A stretch of DNA of 64,000 bases from Cohnella rhizosphaerae. Its GTDB lineage: Bacteria; Bacillota; Bacilli; Paenibacillales; Paenibacillaceae. The position numbers and the translations under genes are program-made. Positions 1 to 6,950 of this stretch are shown piece by piece. The stretch is from contig NZ_JAPDIA010000001.1 of NCBI RefSeq assembly GCF_029525575.1, forward strand, positions 124,001 to 188,000. The letters are read 5' to 3'. Position 1 is the stretch's first letter. Each line of letters opens with the position of its first letter. The notes under the pieces were generated by a model. The model was not told the origin of the DNA, did not search any database, and worked only from the letters and a program-made list of their open reading frames with translations.

Positions 1-155
1 AACTTGTCCCAGTCCTCATTTGGAGTAGGAACCCAATTGGGCTTCCAATAGTACTTATCCAAATGAATGACAGGTAGTTGTAACTGTTCACTTAACCGCT
101 GGGAAAGCGTAGACTTTCCTGATCCAGCAGATCCAATAACTAATATTCTTTGCAT
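1..155 (-). CDS. FlaR-like P-loop kinase/topology modulation protein (partial, cassette gene)
   Basis: The first 51 codons of a gene that continues past the left edge. The product opens with MQRILVIGSAGSGKSTLS, a Walker A P-loop (GSAGSGKS, residues 8-15). It then reads VIHLDKYYWKPNW, which matches the start of the 'DNA topology modulation protein FlaR'/adenylate-kinase-like family, where the HLD motif follows the P-loop. The family is thought to phosphorylate small substrates; the true substrate is unknown. The ATG lies about 40 bp from the core site of the neighbouring attC repeat, so this is the most distal cassette visible here. The family assignment is good; the function is inferred. Confidence 0.75.
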   Translation of the reverse strand, partial: MQRILVIGSAGSGKSTLSQRLSEQLQLPVIHLDKYYWKPNWVPTPNEDWDK

Positions 156-188
156 TTAAGTTCTCCTGTTCAGCACTTCGACGATTTC

Positions 189-356
189 TTCTAACGTTAC
201 CGTATTCACGACGCCGAGAGGCTTAAGGTCGCGCAGCGACCGGCTGCGCGTCAGCGCAGTTAGCCTCGCAGGTGTGTTCGCCTGATTCCGCCTCCTCGAA
301 ATCCATCTGGCGGACCGAGGGGCCGCAGGCCCCGAAGCGTGAATACATTGTTATGT
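189..356 (-). repeat. attC-like recombination site 1
   Basis: Bounded by TTCTAAC (189-195) and GTTATGT (350-356). Inside is the conserved inner pair GTATTCACG/CGTGAATAC, followed by nested hairpins: GGTCGC..GCGACC, CTGCGCG..CGCAG, GAGGCTTA..TAGCCTC, CCGCC..GGCGG and GGGGCC..GGCCCC. It belongs to the cassette of the gene at 379-846, whose 5' boundary carries the matching ACATAAC. The terminal GTT/AAC cores, asymmetric unpaired spacers and inner stem follow the attC plan. Base-level pairing was read by eye, not folded computationally. Confidence 0.8.
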
Positions 357-378
357 GATGCTCCCGCCCCCCTTCGAA

Positions 379-846
379 TTACCCTCCAAGATTCTTTAAA
401 TGATTTTTAATTTCTAAGTATCTTTGGGAACCAAGAATCAGCTCACTATAAAAAAAACATATACTGAAAGAAATGTTCTATTTCTTTTTTTGTCGTTTTG
501 ATATCTCAGAAGAAGTTCCACGTAATCTCTGAAGAAAACCAATGAATGTTTTGAATTATTGTTGAGATTAATATGGTTCAAATAAGTTTGTAGTTCATTG
601 AGTCTCTTGTGAGTAAATAAAATTGTCTTTTTTTATAGTATCATCGTTAATTTTTTCAATATCCCCTACCGATCTAGCTAATTGCCATGTGTCATCGAAG
701 ATTTTACGATCTTCATTCAGTATTTCAAAAATGGGCTTTACTAATTTCAATTCACCTTTTAAGCGTTTTATTCTAAAATAATAAAGAAGATTTCTGATAA
801 GAATGTCTCCCTTAATAGTATTCAATATGCTCTTCGGGAGTTTCAC
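379..846 (-). CDS. Unknown cassette protein, about 155 aa, frameshifted in this assembly
   Basis: The uninterrupted frame is only 83 codons (595-846, GTG start inside the attC core, no clear ribosome site). Shortening three homopolymers by one base each (T7 at 628-634, T7 at 485-491, A8 at 450-457) extends it to a stop at 379-381, just inside the next attC, so the gene then fills its cassette as its neighbours do. The rebuilt C-terminal part reads ..RLNELQTYLNHINLN.. then ..SELILGSQRYLEIKNH... The product is probably soluble, mostly helical and lysine/leucine-rich. I recognise no family. It could be a genuine pseudogene, but the same kind of disruption recurs throughout the window. Confidence 0.5.
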
Positions 847-1010
847 ATAACGTTTCCGTATTCACGACGCCGAGAGGCTTAAGGACCGTAGGTCCGGCTG
901 CGCCCCAGCGCAGTTAGCCTCGCAGGTGTGTCCGCCTGATTCCACTTCCCCGAATTCCATCTGGCGGACCGAGGGGCCACAGGCCCCGAAGCGTGAATAC
1001 ATTGTTATAT
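845..1010 (-). repeat. attC-like recombination site 2
   Basis: Core 7-mers are ACATAAC (845-851) and GTTATAT (1004-1010). The inner GTATTCACG/CGTGAATAC stem is intact. The first hairpin reads GGACCGTAGGTCC here where other copies have GGTCGC..GCGACC, so the pairing is kept although the bases differ. The site belongs to the cassette holding the 66-aa membrane protein, whose 5' boundary carries the matching ATATAAC. Confidence 0.8.
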
Positions 1011-1155
1011 GAAGGATCGGTCTTCGAAGTGTTACTACCACTTGATTAATAGACCTCCCTCAATAGTTTTCCATGATCTTTTCCCTTGGCCAGTATTGAT
1101 CATTCTTTAAGTCTCAGGAAATTCTTCCATTCTTACCATAAGCAATTTAATTTCT

Positions 1156-1356
1156 TTATTTGTCATTGTTTTCATCTTCGTCTTTATTTAATTTTTTAAT
1201 TATGAGATCAAGTCTTTCAATCATTCTTTCATCATTTTTAATTTTTTGACTTAATTTATAATTCAGACTACTGAAACCAAAAATCAAAGTAACAAGACAT
1301 ACTAATGTTGAAAGTAAATAAAAATTTTCATTGGTCAATTCTATTACTCCTTCCAT
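1156..1356 (-). CDS. Small single-pass membrane protein, 66 aa (cassette gene)
   Basis: An N-terminal hydrophobic segment (about residues 12-31, ..FYLLSTLVCLVTLIFGF..) is followed by a charged helical tail (KIKNDERMIERLDLIIKKL) that could form a coiled coil, ending in an acidic run of D, E and N residues. The likely topology is one membrane helix with a cytoplasmic tail. No family is recognised. About 95 bp of this cassette lie downstream of the stop. A second short frame starts at 1166 and overlaps the end of this gene (MTNKEIKLLMVRMEEFPET). With one extra T it would extend to a stop near 1060, so a second tiny gene is possible but weakly supported. Confidence 0.55.
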   Translation of the reverse strand: MEGVIELTNENFYLLSTLVCLVTLIFGFSSLNYKLSQKIKNDERMIERLDLIIKKLNKDEDENNDK

Positions 1357-1387
1357 GATGTCAATTCTAATGGATTACCGATCTTTC

Positions 1388-1556
1388 ATATAACGTTCCG
1401 TATTCACGACGCCGAGAGGCTTAAGGACCGAAGGTCCGGCTGCGCCCCAGCGCAGTTAGCCTCGCAGGTGTGTCCGCCTGATTCCGCTTCTCCGAAATCC
1501 ATCTGGCGGACCGAGGATCGGCGAAGACGATCCGAAGCGTGAATACATTGTTATAC
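1388..1556 (-). repeat. attC-like recombination site 3
   Basis: Core 7-mers are ATATAAC (1388-1394) and GTTATAC (1550-1556). This copy differs from the others in two hairpins while keeping them paired: GGACCGAAGGTCC near the start, and GGATCGGCGAAGACGATCC in place of the usual GGGGCCGCAGGCCCC near the end. It belongs to the DUF3841 cassette, whose 5' boundary carries the matching GTATAAC. Confidence 0.8.
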
Positions 1557-1590
1557 GATGTTAATGCCATCTTTGAAATACAATCAATAA

Positions 1591-2106
1591 TTATCGGCTT
1601 GTGAATTCTTTAATTTTCTTAAGCCTGCTGAGTTCAATTCTTCCTGTGACAGCTTGTAGTATGTCTTCCCCTTTCCAATAGTCATATTGCTTAATTTCGT
1701 GATATTCAAATATCCTTATCCAGCTCTGTTCTTTTGTTATTAAGAACGTTCCGTTAGCAAGTTTATTATCTTCTTCTTCAGAAAGGGTAAGGTAGTCATT
1801 GTTTAACACGATATGCCATGCCATAAAATCGGAAATAAGAACTTCATCTTTATTAAGTTCAGCTTCAATCAATACGCCTTGTTGTCCCTTTCCTAACCTG
1901 CCACCAATCATCAGATCAGGCCTCTTGGTCCAAAGCCATATAGGAAATTCTCCTTTATAGTAAATAAGCCGCTTCTTCATTTCATTCATCATCCATCTAT
2001 AGCTGACTAACCAATCCTTATCAATATATTTTGGATTCCCAACAAGATAGCCCGATGTTACAGCTTGATCCCAAGCTTCTAGCGATTGAATAGTCCAGAA
2101 TGTCAT
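1591..2106 (-). CDS. DUF3841 family protein (cassette gene)
   Basis: A 171-aa protein with the features I associate with DUF3841: an N-terminal WTIQSLEAW, then DKDWLVSYRWMMNEMKKR, a W-rich PIWLWTKRPDLM stretch, and ISDFMAWHIVLNNDYL. It has no signal peptide or membrane segment, so it is probably cytoplasmic. The family has no established biochemical role that I know of; it occurs singly and often in variable regions. The ATG is about 30 bp inside the cassette, as in the neighbouring cassettes. The family call is fairly secure; the function is unknown. Confidence 0.75.
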   Translation of the reverse strand: MTFWTIQSLEAWDQAVTSGYLVGNPKYIDKDWLVSYRWMMNEMKKRLIYYKGEFPIWLWTKRPDLMIGGRLGKGQQGVLIEAELNKDEVLISDFMAWHIVLNNDYLTLSEEEDNKLANGTFLITKEQSWIRIFEYHEIKQYDYWKGEDILQAVTGRIELSRLKKIKEFTSR

Positions 2107-2132
2107 CTTTCACCTAGCTTTGCATTAATATC

Positions 2133-2296
2133 GTATAACGTTTCCGTATTCACGACGCCGAGAGGCTTAAGGTCGCGTAGCGACCGGGTCCGACAGGACT
2201 TAGCCTCGCAGGTGTGTCCGCCTGATTCCGCTTCCCCGAATTCCATCTGGCGGACCGAGGGGCCGCAGGCCCCGAAGCGTGAATACATTGTTATAC
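2133..2296 (-). repeat. attC-like recombination site 4
   Basis: Core 7-mers are GTATAAC (2133-2139) and GTTATAC (2290-2296), an exact complementary pair. This is a shorter-apex version: the second hairpin is GGGTCCGACAGGACTTAG rather than GGCTGCGCGCCAGCGCAG. The same variant occurs in site 7, so at least two subtypes of the repeat body exist in the array. It belongs to the GNAT cassette. Confidence 0.8.
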
Positions 2297-2310
2297 GACG
2301 GATCCCTGAG

Positions 2311-2766
2311 CTACTTACATTCATTTTGACTGCATTTCATGTTTGTATAGTACGGCCTAAATCCAGCCTTTTCCCAAAATTGTTTTCCTCTTGGGTTTGA
2401 TTCTAAGACATCTATTATCATGCTTTTAACTTCTGTAAAACGCTCTTGTTTTAAAAGAGCTATTCCCTTAAGGCCATAACCTCTATTTCGTTCTTCTCTC
2501 TTTATAAAGTATTGTCTTATGTAGACTTCCTTTTTTGTGTCATCAAATGAATTCATTTGAAATTTATATACTGCATATCCTACGATCTTTTCCTGGAAGA
2601 CTAACAAATCGGCATCCCATCCATGACTTAGCCAATTCAACATTCTATCTTGCAATTGAGTAATATTCATGGGGTTTGTACTGCCTTCATCTTCAATAAG
2701 TTGAAAGTTCATTTTAGCAATAATTTCAACATCATTTGTTGTAGCTGATTTTAATGCTAATACCAT
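2311..2766 (-). CDS. GNAT family N-acetyltransferase (cassette gene)
   Basis: A 151-aa single-domain GNAT protein. The acetyl-CoA-binding segment is motif A, YIRQYFIKREERNRGYGLKG at about residues 82-101, with the R/Q-x-x-G-x-G/A-type loop read as RNRGYG. It is followed by a helix and by the motif B-like FWEKAGFRPYY near the C terminus. GNAT enzymes transfer acetyl from acetyl-CoA to amines on small molecules or proteins, and small GNATs are common integron cassette cargo. The substrate cannot be read from sequence. Start and stop sit close to the two cassette boundaries. Confidence 0.8.
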   Translation of the reverse strand: MVLALKSATTNDVEIIAKMNFQLIEDEGSTNPMNITQLQDRMLNWLSHGWDADLLVFQEKIVGYAVYKFQMNSFDDTKKEVYIRQYFIKREERNRGYGLKGIALLKQERFTEVKSMIIDVLESNPRGKQFWEKAGFRPYYTNMKCSQNECK

Positions 2767-2816
2767 ACAAACCAGTCCTTCTCATGAATGGGTTTAAACA
2801 AAGACTTCGATCTGTC

Positions 2817-2977
2817 GTATAACGTTCCCGTATTCACGACGCCGAGAGGCTTAAGGTCACGAAGTGACCGGCTGCGCGCCAGCGCAGTTAGCCTCGCAGG
2901 TGTGTCCGCCCGAATCCGCTTCCTCGAAATCCATCTGGCGGACCGAGGGTCGACGAAGTCGGCCCGATGCGTTATGA
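2817..2977 (-). repeat. attC-like recombination site 5, with one inner arm deleted
   Basis: Starts normally with GTATAAC (2817-2823) and GTATTCACG. At the far end the usual ..GCGTGAATACATTGTTA.. reads GATGCGTTATGA, so 11 bases including most of the inner CGTGAATAC arm are missing. The outer core GTTATGA (2971-2977) remains and still complements TCATAAC at the 5' boundary of its cassette (4078-4084). The inner stem can no longer form, so excision of the HEPN cassette through this site should be impaired. Confidence 0.75.
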
Positions 2978-3007
2978 GAAGTAACTGACCCCATTGAAAT
3001 TGCTTAA

Positions 3008-4049
3008 TTAAGCCCCTTCAAAGATTGTTTTGAAATTAAAACTAATCCAATTCTCAATTATCATTTTCTGAAGAGTGGCCACTAAAATCCTAAAGGCAAA
3101 GTCCTCAGTTTGAAATAATAGTTTTAAGTATTCTTCATGAATATCACCATTAATTAATTCTTCTGAAGGTGTATATATTGTCAAACTTCCATGCACAAAG
3201 TTACTACGATATTGATAAAACTCATTGATTTTTTTTAGATATTTTTGATCTCTCTTCTTCATAGTTTTCATAGAGTACAATAGAAATTCTGTCTTTTAAT
3301 GAATAAAGAATTGCGGATTGAGGAATCTCATAGATAGACTCCAAAGCATGAGCAAGCCAAACAATTTTACTTGGACTAATTTTGCTTTCTTCACAAAAGT
3401 GCAACAACGAAAATAAACACTTATCTAATCTAGTTTCGCTAATAAATTTGTTCCATATATTGTTTTTATTAAACCAATTGCAAACCGTATTAATTGGAAT
3501 GTATTTAATGATAGGCCAGTTCTCATTTGACCAACATTCTTCAAATCCATTGTTACTAAGAGTTAGTTCTTCACTATCTTTAGGTGAAAGTAGTCTAGCG
3601 TAATAACAATTAATAAATCCCGGGTATGATAGGTTTAATGCCAAAAATAAATGATAAATAAAATTTTTTATGGACTGATCTAATGTAACAATATTAACAT
3701 TAGTTACTGTTGCTACAATGACCACTTCAGTCTCTTTTGGGATTTCTATAAAACGTTCATTAATAAAATCATTAACAGACTCATATTTATCTTTGTATTT
3801 TTCAAATTCAGTATAAAGTTCGTCCATAAAGAAGTTTTTTTCCATGTTCTTTCTAATATCGGAAATTGCTTTAGTCCAATCTATGTTTAGAAGGATACCC
3901 ATATTATTTCGATTAAGCTCAAACCGACCTAGATTACTTTGGATATCATTTAATAGCATATGAATATTAAGTTTTTGATCTTTTCCAGAATTCGTAATGC
4001 CAAAAGGTAAATTTTTAATAACAAGTCTATATTCTAATGACTGAGACAT
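3008..4049 (-). CDS. Apea-like HEPN domain protein (cassette gene), one frameshift in assembly
   Basis: Two overlapping frames (3222-4049 and 3008-3280) join into a protein of about 346 aa if the T8 run at 3229-3236 is T7. The joined sequence reads ..RSKISKKINEFYQYRSNFVHG... The RSNFVHG stretch is the R-x4-6-H signature of HEPN domains, here of the Apea-like type, in the C-terminal third. The N-terminal 250 residues contain no recognised domain. Many HEPN proteins are RNases in toxin-antitoxin or anti-phage systems, so a defence role is plausible but unproven. It sits in the cassette whose attC (site 5) is damaged, which would tend to fix it in place. Confidence 0.65.
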
Positions 4050-4077
4050 ACGTGACAGTACTCCCTTCAGTTATTTC

Positions 4078-4245
4078 TCATAACGTTACCGTATTCACGA
4101 CGCCGAGAGGCTTAAGGTCACGCAGTGACCGGCTGCGCGCCAGCGCAGTTAGCCTCGCAGGTGTGTCCGCCTGAATCCACTTCCCCGAAATCCATCTGGC
4201 GGACCGAGGGGCCGTAGGCCCCGAAGCGTGAATACATTGTTAGGC
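4078..4245 (-). repeat. attC-like recombination site 6
   Basis: Core 7-mers are TCATAAC (4078-4084) and GTTAGGC (4239-4245); GTTAGGC fits the GTTRRRY integron core perfectly. The inner stem is intact. The first hairpin is GGTCACGCAGTGACC, keeping pairing through C-G to A-T type changes relative to site 1. It belongs to the lipoprotein cassette, whose 5' boundary carries GCCTAAC. Confidence 0.85.
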
Positions 4246-4272
4246 GAAGTTAATGCCTTCTTCGATACGCAA

Positions 4273-4860
4273 TCAAGATATTCCCCAATGGCTTACCCAA
4301 TCAAAATCCATTCTTTCATCTATCAACCATCTTCCATTTGCTTTAACTAATTTATAAGTTAGGGCTGTAGAGTAATCTTTCTTCCAACCTCTCTCAACAA
4401 GTACTAATTTTTCATCATCACCAACATGTTCAACCCACATGATTTTATAACTTAATAACTTTTCAAGCTGATTATTTATTGTTTCAGAAGAATATATATT
4501 TATATTTTCTTCAACAGAGTTTTCTTCCGGTTTATCAATCCATAATTTAAATATAAATTTAAGATATTTGTCCGTTACGTAATCTTTCCATTTGGTTATG
4601 TCATTATAATTTCCAAAATACAATTTTATGGTTTTTAATGCATCTGCGTTGGAATAAACCAATCGACTAATCCCATTCGACTTATCATCTGGATCGTTTT
4701 CAAATTTCAAAAGTTTCTCATACTCTGTCTTATCAGAAATATGGTTATCAACGTCTTTAGAAATTTCTTTTTCAACTGTACGAACCTCATTTATCCTGTC
4801 ACTACAAGCTGACAAGATAAAAAACAAAAGTAATATAAAAAAATAGCTTCGACGCTTCAT
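4273..4860 (-). CDS. Predicted lipoprotein, about 195 aa (cassette gene)
   Basis: I place the start at the ATG giving MKRRSYFFILLLFFILSACS, which provides a short type II signal peptide with lipobox LSAC. The open frame extends 16 codons further upstream, but those codons run through the attC core. The mature part contains WKDYVTDKYLKFIFKLW and a C-terminal YKLVKANGRWLIDERMDF, reminiscent of small secreted proteins with an NTF2-like or DUF4829-like fold, though this is only a resemblance. It should be anchored on the outer face of the membrane. Lipoproteins and secreted proteins are common integron cargo. Confidence 0.65.
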   Translation of the reverse strand: MKRRSYFFILLLFFILSACSDRINEVRTVEKEISKDVDNHISDKTEYEKLLKFENDPDDKSNGISRLVYSNADALKTIKLYFGNYNDITKWKDYVTDKYLKFIFKLWIDKPEENSVEENINIYSSETINNQLEKLLSYKIMWVEHVGDDEKLVLVERGWKKDYSTALTYKLVKANGRWLIDERMDFDWVSHWGIS

Positions 4861-4887
4861 ATTTAACCAGCTTTCTGCATTAATTTC

Positions 4888-5051
4888 GCCTAACGTTTCC
4901 GTATTCACGACGCCGAGAGGCTTAAGGTCGCGCAGCGACCGGGTCCGACAGGACTTAGCCTCTCAGATGTGTTCGTCTGAATCCACTTCCCCGAAATCCA
5001 TCTGGCGGACCGAGGAGCCGTAGGCTCCGAAGCGTGAATACATTGTTATAG
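4888..5051 (-). repeat. attC-like recombination site 7 (first attC after the recombinase)
   Basis: Core 7-mers are GCCTAAC (4888-4894) and GTTATAG (5045-5051). The body is of the same short-apex subtype as site 4 (GGGTCCGACAGGACTTAG). The terminal hairpin is GGAGCCGTAGGCTCC, a paired double change from GGGGCCGTAGGCCCC in site 6. It belongs to the cassette nearest the recombinase, whose 5' boundary at 5615-5621 carries the matching CTATAAC. Confidence 0.8.
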
Positions 5052-5119
5052 GAAGTCAATGCCTACTATGAAATACATTCTAATTATTTAGTAATCGTTT
5101 ATTTAGTTCATTCTCCAAA

Positions 5120-5569
5120 TTACTCTTTTTTTATTTGTAAGTGACCTATTTCGATTACAAAATGATTTGGTTTAATGATTTTGTTAAGCATGTTTATGTA
5201 TTTCTTTATCCCACGACTCTGAGCAATAATTTGATCGTAATTATTTACCTTCAAAACCAAGTTCTCAGTCCATTTATAAGATTCAAAAGAAAATGTCTCA
5301 ATTTCACTCCAAGTTATTTTAATTTTATGGTTTTCGCTATATATTCCTTCTGAATTAATAATTACTTCAGGTATTCCTTTGAGCTTTTTAAAAAGAACTA
5401 TAGGTCCAACTATTGATAATAGTAGTGATAAGGAAGAAATTATATAAATTATTGGATCTTTGTGCGATACATAAAATAATAACGAAGCTCCAAATGCAAC
5501 AAATGATATGGAAGAAATTTGTAAGATGATCACTCTACTCGTCCTGTAAGGTATCCTAATTTCCTTCAT
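5120..5569 (-). CDS. STM3941-like small membrane protein (first cassette)
   Basis: A 149-aa protein with two membrane helices (about residues 13-33 and 40-60, separated by a short HKD loop) and a soluble C-terminal half containing the PEVIINSEGIYSE..ITWSEIE pattern typical of PH-like domains in STM3941-type proteins. The predicted topology has both termini in the cytoplasm. The family has no firm function. The gene lies immediately next to the presumed attI, so by the usual integron logic it is the most recently inserted, or best expressed, cassette. Identification rests on architecture and the WSEIE motif. Confidence 0.55.
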   Translation of the reverse strand: MKEIRIPYRTSRVIILQISSISFVAFGASLLFYVSHKDPIIYIISSLSLLLSIVGPIVLFKKLKGIPEVIINSEGIYSENHKIKITWSEIETFSFESYKWTENLVLKVNNYDQIIAQSRGIKKYINMLNKIIKPNHFVIEIGHLQIKKE

Positions 5570-5614
5570 GAATTTGGCCCTTTGATTTTGACTTATAGAC
5601 CTAGCATTGATTTC

Positions 5615-5725
5615 CTATAACGTCTTATCTACGAATTTGACTAAATCCTTCAATTCGGCTGGTTTTGCGTAGTTCGCGAATATAGATTGATTGTCATATT
5701 AGCGAAGACGTGTAGCAAACCGTGC
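5615..5725 (-). other. Presumed attI region between recombinase and first cassette
   Basis: The first cassette ends at CTATAAC (5615-5621; GTTATAG on the minus strand), but what follows is not an attC body. The next 104 bp up to the recombinase stop lack the GTATTCACG arm and the nested hairpins. This is the position and structure expected of attI: a simple core plus unrelated flanking sequence. On the minus strand the core reads AAGACGTTATAGG. I found no convincing promoter for the cassettes here. Confidence 0.6.
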
Positions 5726-6799
5726 TTATTCCATATCCAGCGGACTCTTGATGCGCCGGATATTTTTTTACGCTGACATGGGTGTAGCGCTCGGTGGTCC
5801 GTGAGCTTTGGTGCCCCAGCAGCTCTTGAATATAACGAAGGTCGATGCCTCCTTCCAGCAGATGCGTCGCGAATGAATGGCGCAAGGCATGAATGCTCGC
5901 TTTTTTGTTGATGCCGGAGACGTTATGCGCGTGTTCGAATATTTTTTTGGGCGGAGCGTTCGGTCAGGTGACTGGTTTTATTTTGTCCGGGAAAGAGCCA
6001 CTGTTCCGGCGCATCTTGGCGGATATAGCGTTTGACGATTTCTACGGCGTGATCCGATAAAACCGTGACGCGATCCTTCCTGCCTTTTCCTTGTCTAACT
6101 AATAATGTTCTGCGTTCGTAGTCAAAGTCCTGTATCCGGAGTCGCACGACTTCGCCAACGCGCAAGCCCGAAGAGTAGGCAAGATATAATAGCGCTTGAT
6201 GCTCCAGATTGGACAAAGCGCCGAGCAGCGCTTTCACTTCGTTTTGCGCAAGGACATTTGGAAGCTTGTTTTCTTTTTTTGGGCCTCACATAGGGAACCG
6301 CGTTTTCGATCTGCAGCACTTTTTGCTCGTAAAACTTGATCGCGCTGATCGCTTGATTCACATAAGCGTGAGAAAGCTTTTTATCTAGAAGCGCCAGCAT
6401 GTATTTTTGAAGACATTCTTGTCGGTTAAGCTTCGGAACGGTGTCGTAATCATCCAAGTATCTCCCTACATGGCCGCTATACGCTTGAATCGTTTTAACG
6501 CTGTAGCCCCTAATTTGCAACTGCTGCCTCAACTGCTTCTCATACGGCTCGCGTCTGGAGTCCCTTTTCTTTTGGAAAAGGTAGCACTCGTCGCATAGTC
6601 GGTCTTCTATTCGCAAACGCCCTTGGAATTCCTTCAACAATCTCTCAGCGATAGCGAGCGTGTAAGGTACCGTCCACAGGGAGGCTTCGGGCACCCATCT
6701 TCTGCCCGGCAAAGTCTTGATGATGTCGATCGTCGCACGGTCAAACTCGCATTGAAGAGCCGGCGTCTTCTCGTCCAGCTTGAAAAGATAAACGTCCAT
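5726..6799 (-). CDS. XerC/D-type tyrosine recombinase in the integron-integrase position (three A7 frameshifts)
   Basis: Three fragments join into 356 aa if T7 runs at 6274-6280, 5942-5948 and 5763-5769 (A7 on the coding strand) are each T6. The rebuilt protein has a roughly 70-residue N-terminal extension, a SAM-like core-binding domain (about 83-170) and a catalytic domain with R213 (SSGLRVGE), GKGRKDR (237-243), H303 and R306 (HALRHSF), H329 (LLGH) and nucleophile Y338 (ERYTHVS), ending [12 protein letters not shown]. The stretch between the Lys motif and HALRH has no room for the IntI-specific insertion, so this is not a canonical IntI. A ribosome site TAAGGAG precedes the ATG. All catalytic residues are present. 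It presumably acts on the attC/attI sites beside it. Confidence 0.8.
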
Positions 6800-6825
6800 G
6801 CAAACTCCTTACGCCGCCCGATATG

Positions 6826-6864
6826 AAAAAGGGACCGCAAAGTCGAATTCGACTTCGCGGTCCC
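6826..6864 (-). terminator. Rho-independent terminator
   Basis: A nearly perfect 17-bp stem (GGGACCGCAAAGTCGAA / TTCGACTTCGCGGTCCC, one mismatch) with five As on its plus-strand left side gives a T-run on the minus strand. It would end transcripts of the gene at 6951-7520 only about 30 bp before the recombinase start, separating the chromosomal genes from the integron-like element. Confidence 0.85.
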
Positions 6865-6950
6865 CGATGCTTTCGGCAGACATGTTTGCTGAAAATATAC
6901 CATAGCTTCAAATACATTTACAACCGGCTGATTGATCTGAACCCGCCGCA

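Larger units (their letters stand above)
1..6799 (-). mobile_element. Integron-like gene cassette array with its recombinase (left end outside the window)
   Basis: Seven attC-like repeats of 161-169 bp alternate with single short AT-rich minus-strand genes, and a tyrosine recombinase gene lies at the proximal end. Each repeat is bounded by RYYYAAC/GTTRRRY-like 7-mers; one cassette has the exact GCCTAAC/GTTAGGC pair. For every complete cassette the 7-mer at its 3' end is the exact reverse complement of the 7-mer at its 5' boundary, as expected if cassettes move as circles cut at G^TT. Cassette genes are visibly AT-rich, whereas repeats and flanking chromosome are GC-rich. Recombinase and cassettes are transcribed in the same direction, unlike the divergent layout of class 1 integrons. 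The integron-like reading is strong; whether the element is active is inference. Confidence 0.85.

Noticed and set aside
2086..2400. Plus-strand open frames crossing attC site 4 (and similar ones at 2788-2988)
   Set aside because: They run through the GC-rich repeat body, recur at several repeats and lack ribosome sites; they are products of the repeat sequence.
189..5051. CRISPR array interpretation of the seven regularly recurring repeats
   Set aside because: Repeats are about 165 bp, spacers are full genes of variable length, and no cas genes are near.
5726..6799. Treating the recombinase as a dead pseudogene because of three frame breaks
   Set aside because: All three breaks are A7 runs that become open when one base shorter, all catalytic residues are intact, and the same error type hits central metabolism genes in this window.
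6831..6864. Inverted repeat next to the recombinase start, considered as an attI or a palindromic operator
   Set aside because: The A5/T5 tail and single uninterrupted stem fit an intrinsic terminator for the upstream gene, and no GTTRRRY core is present.
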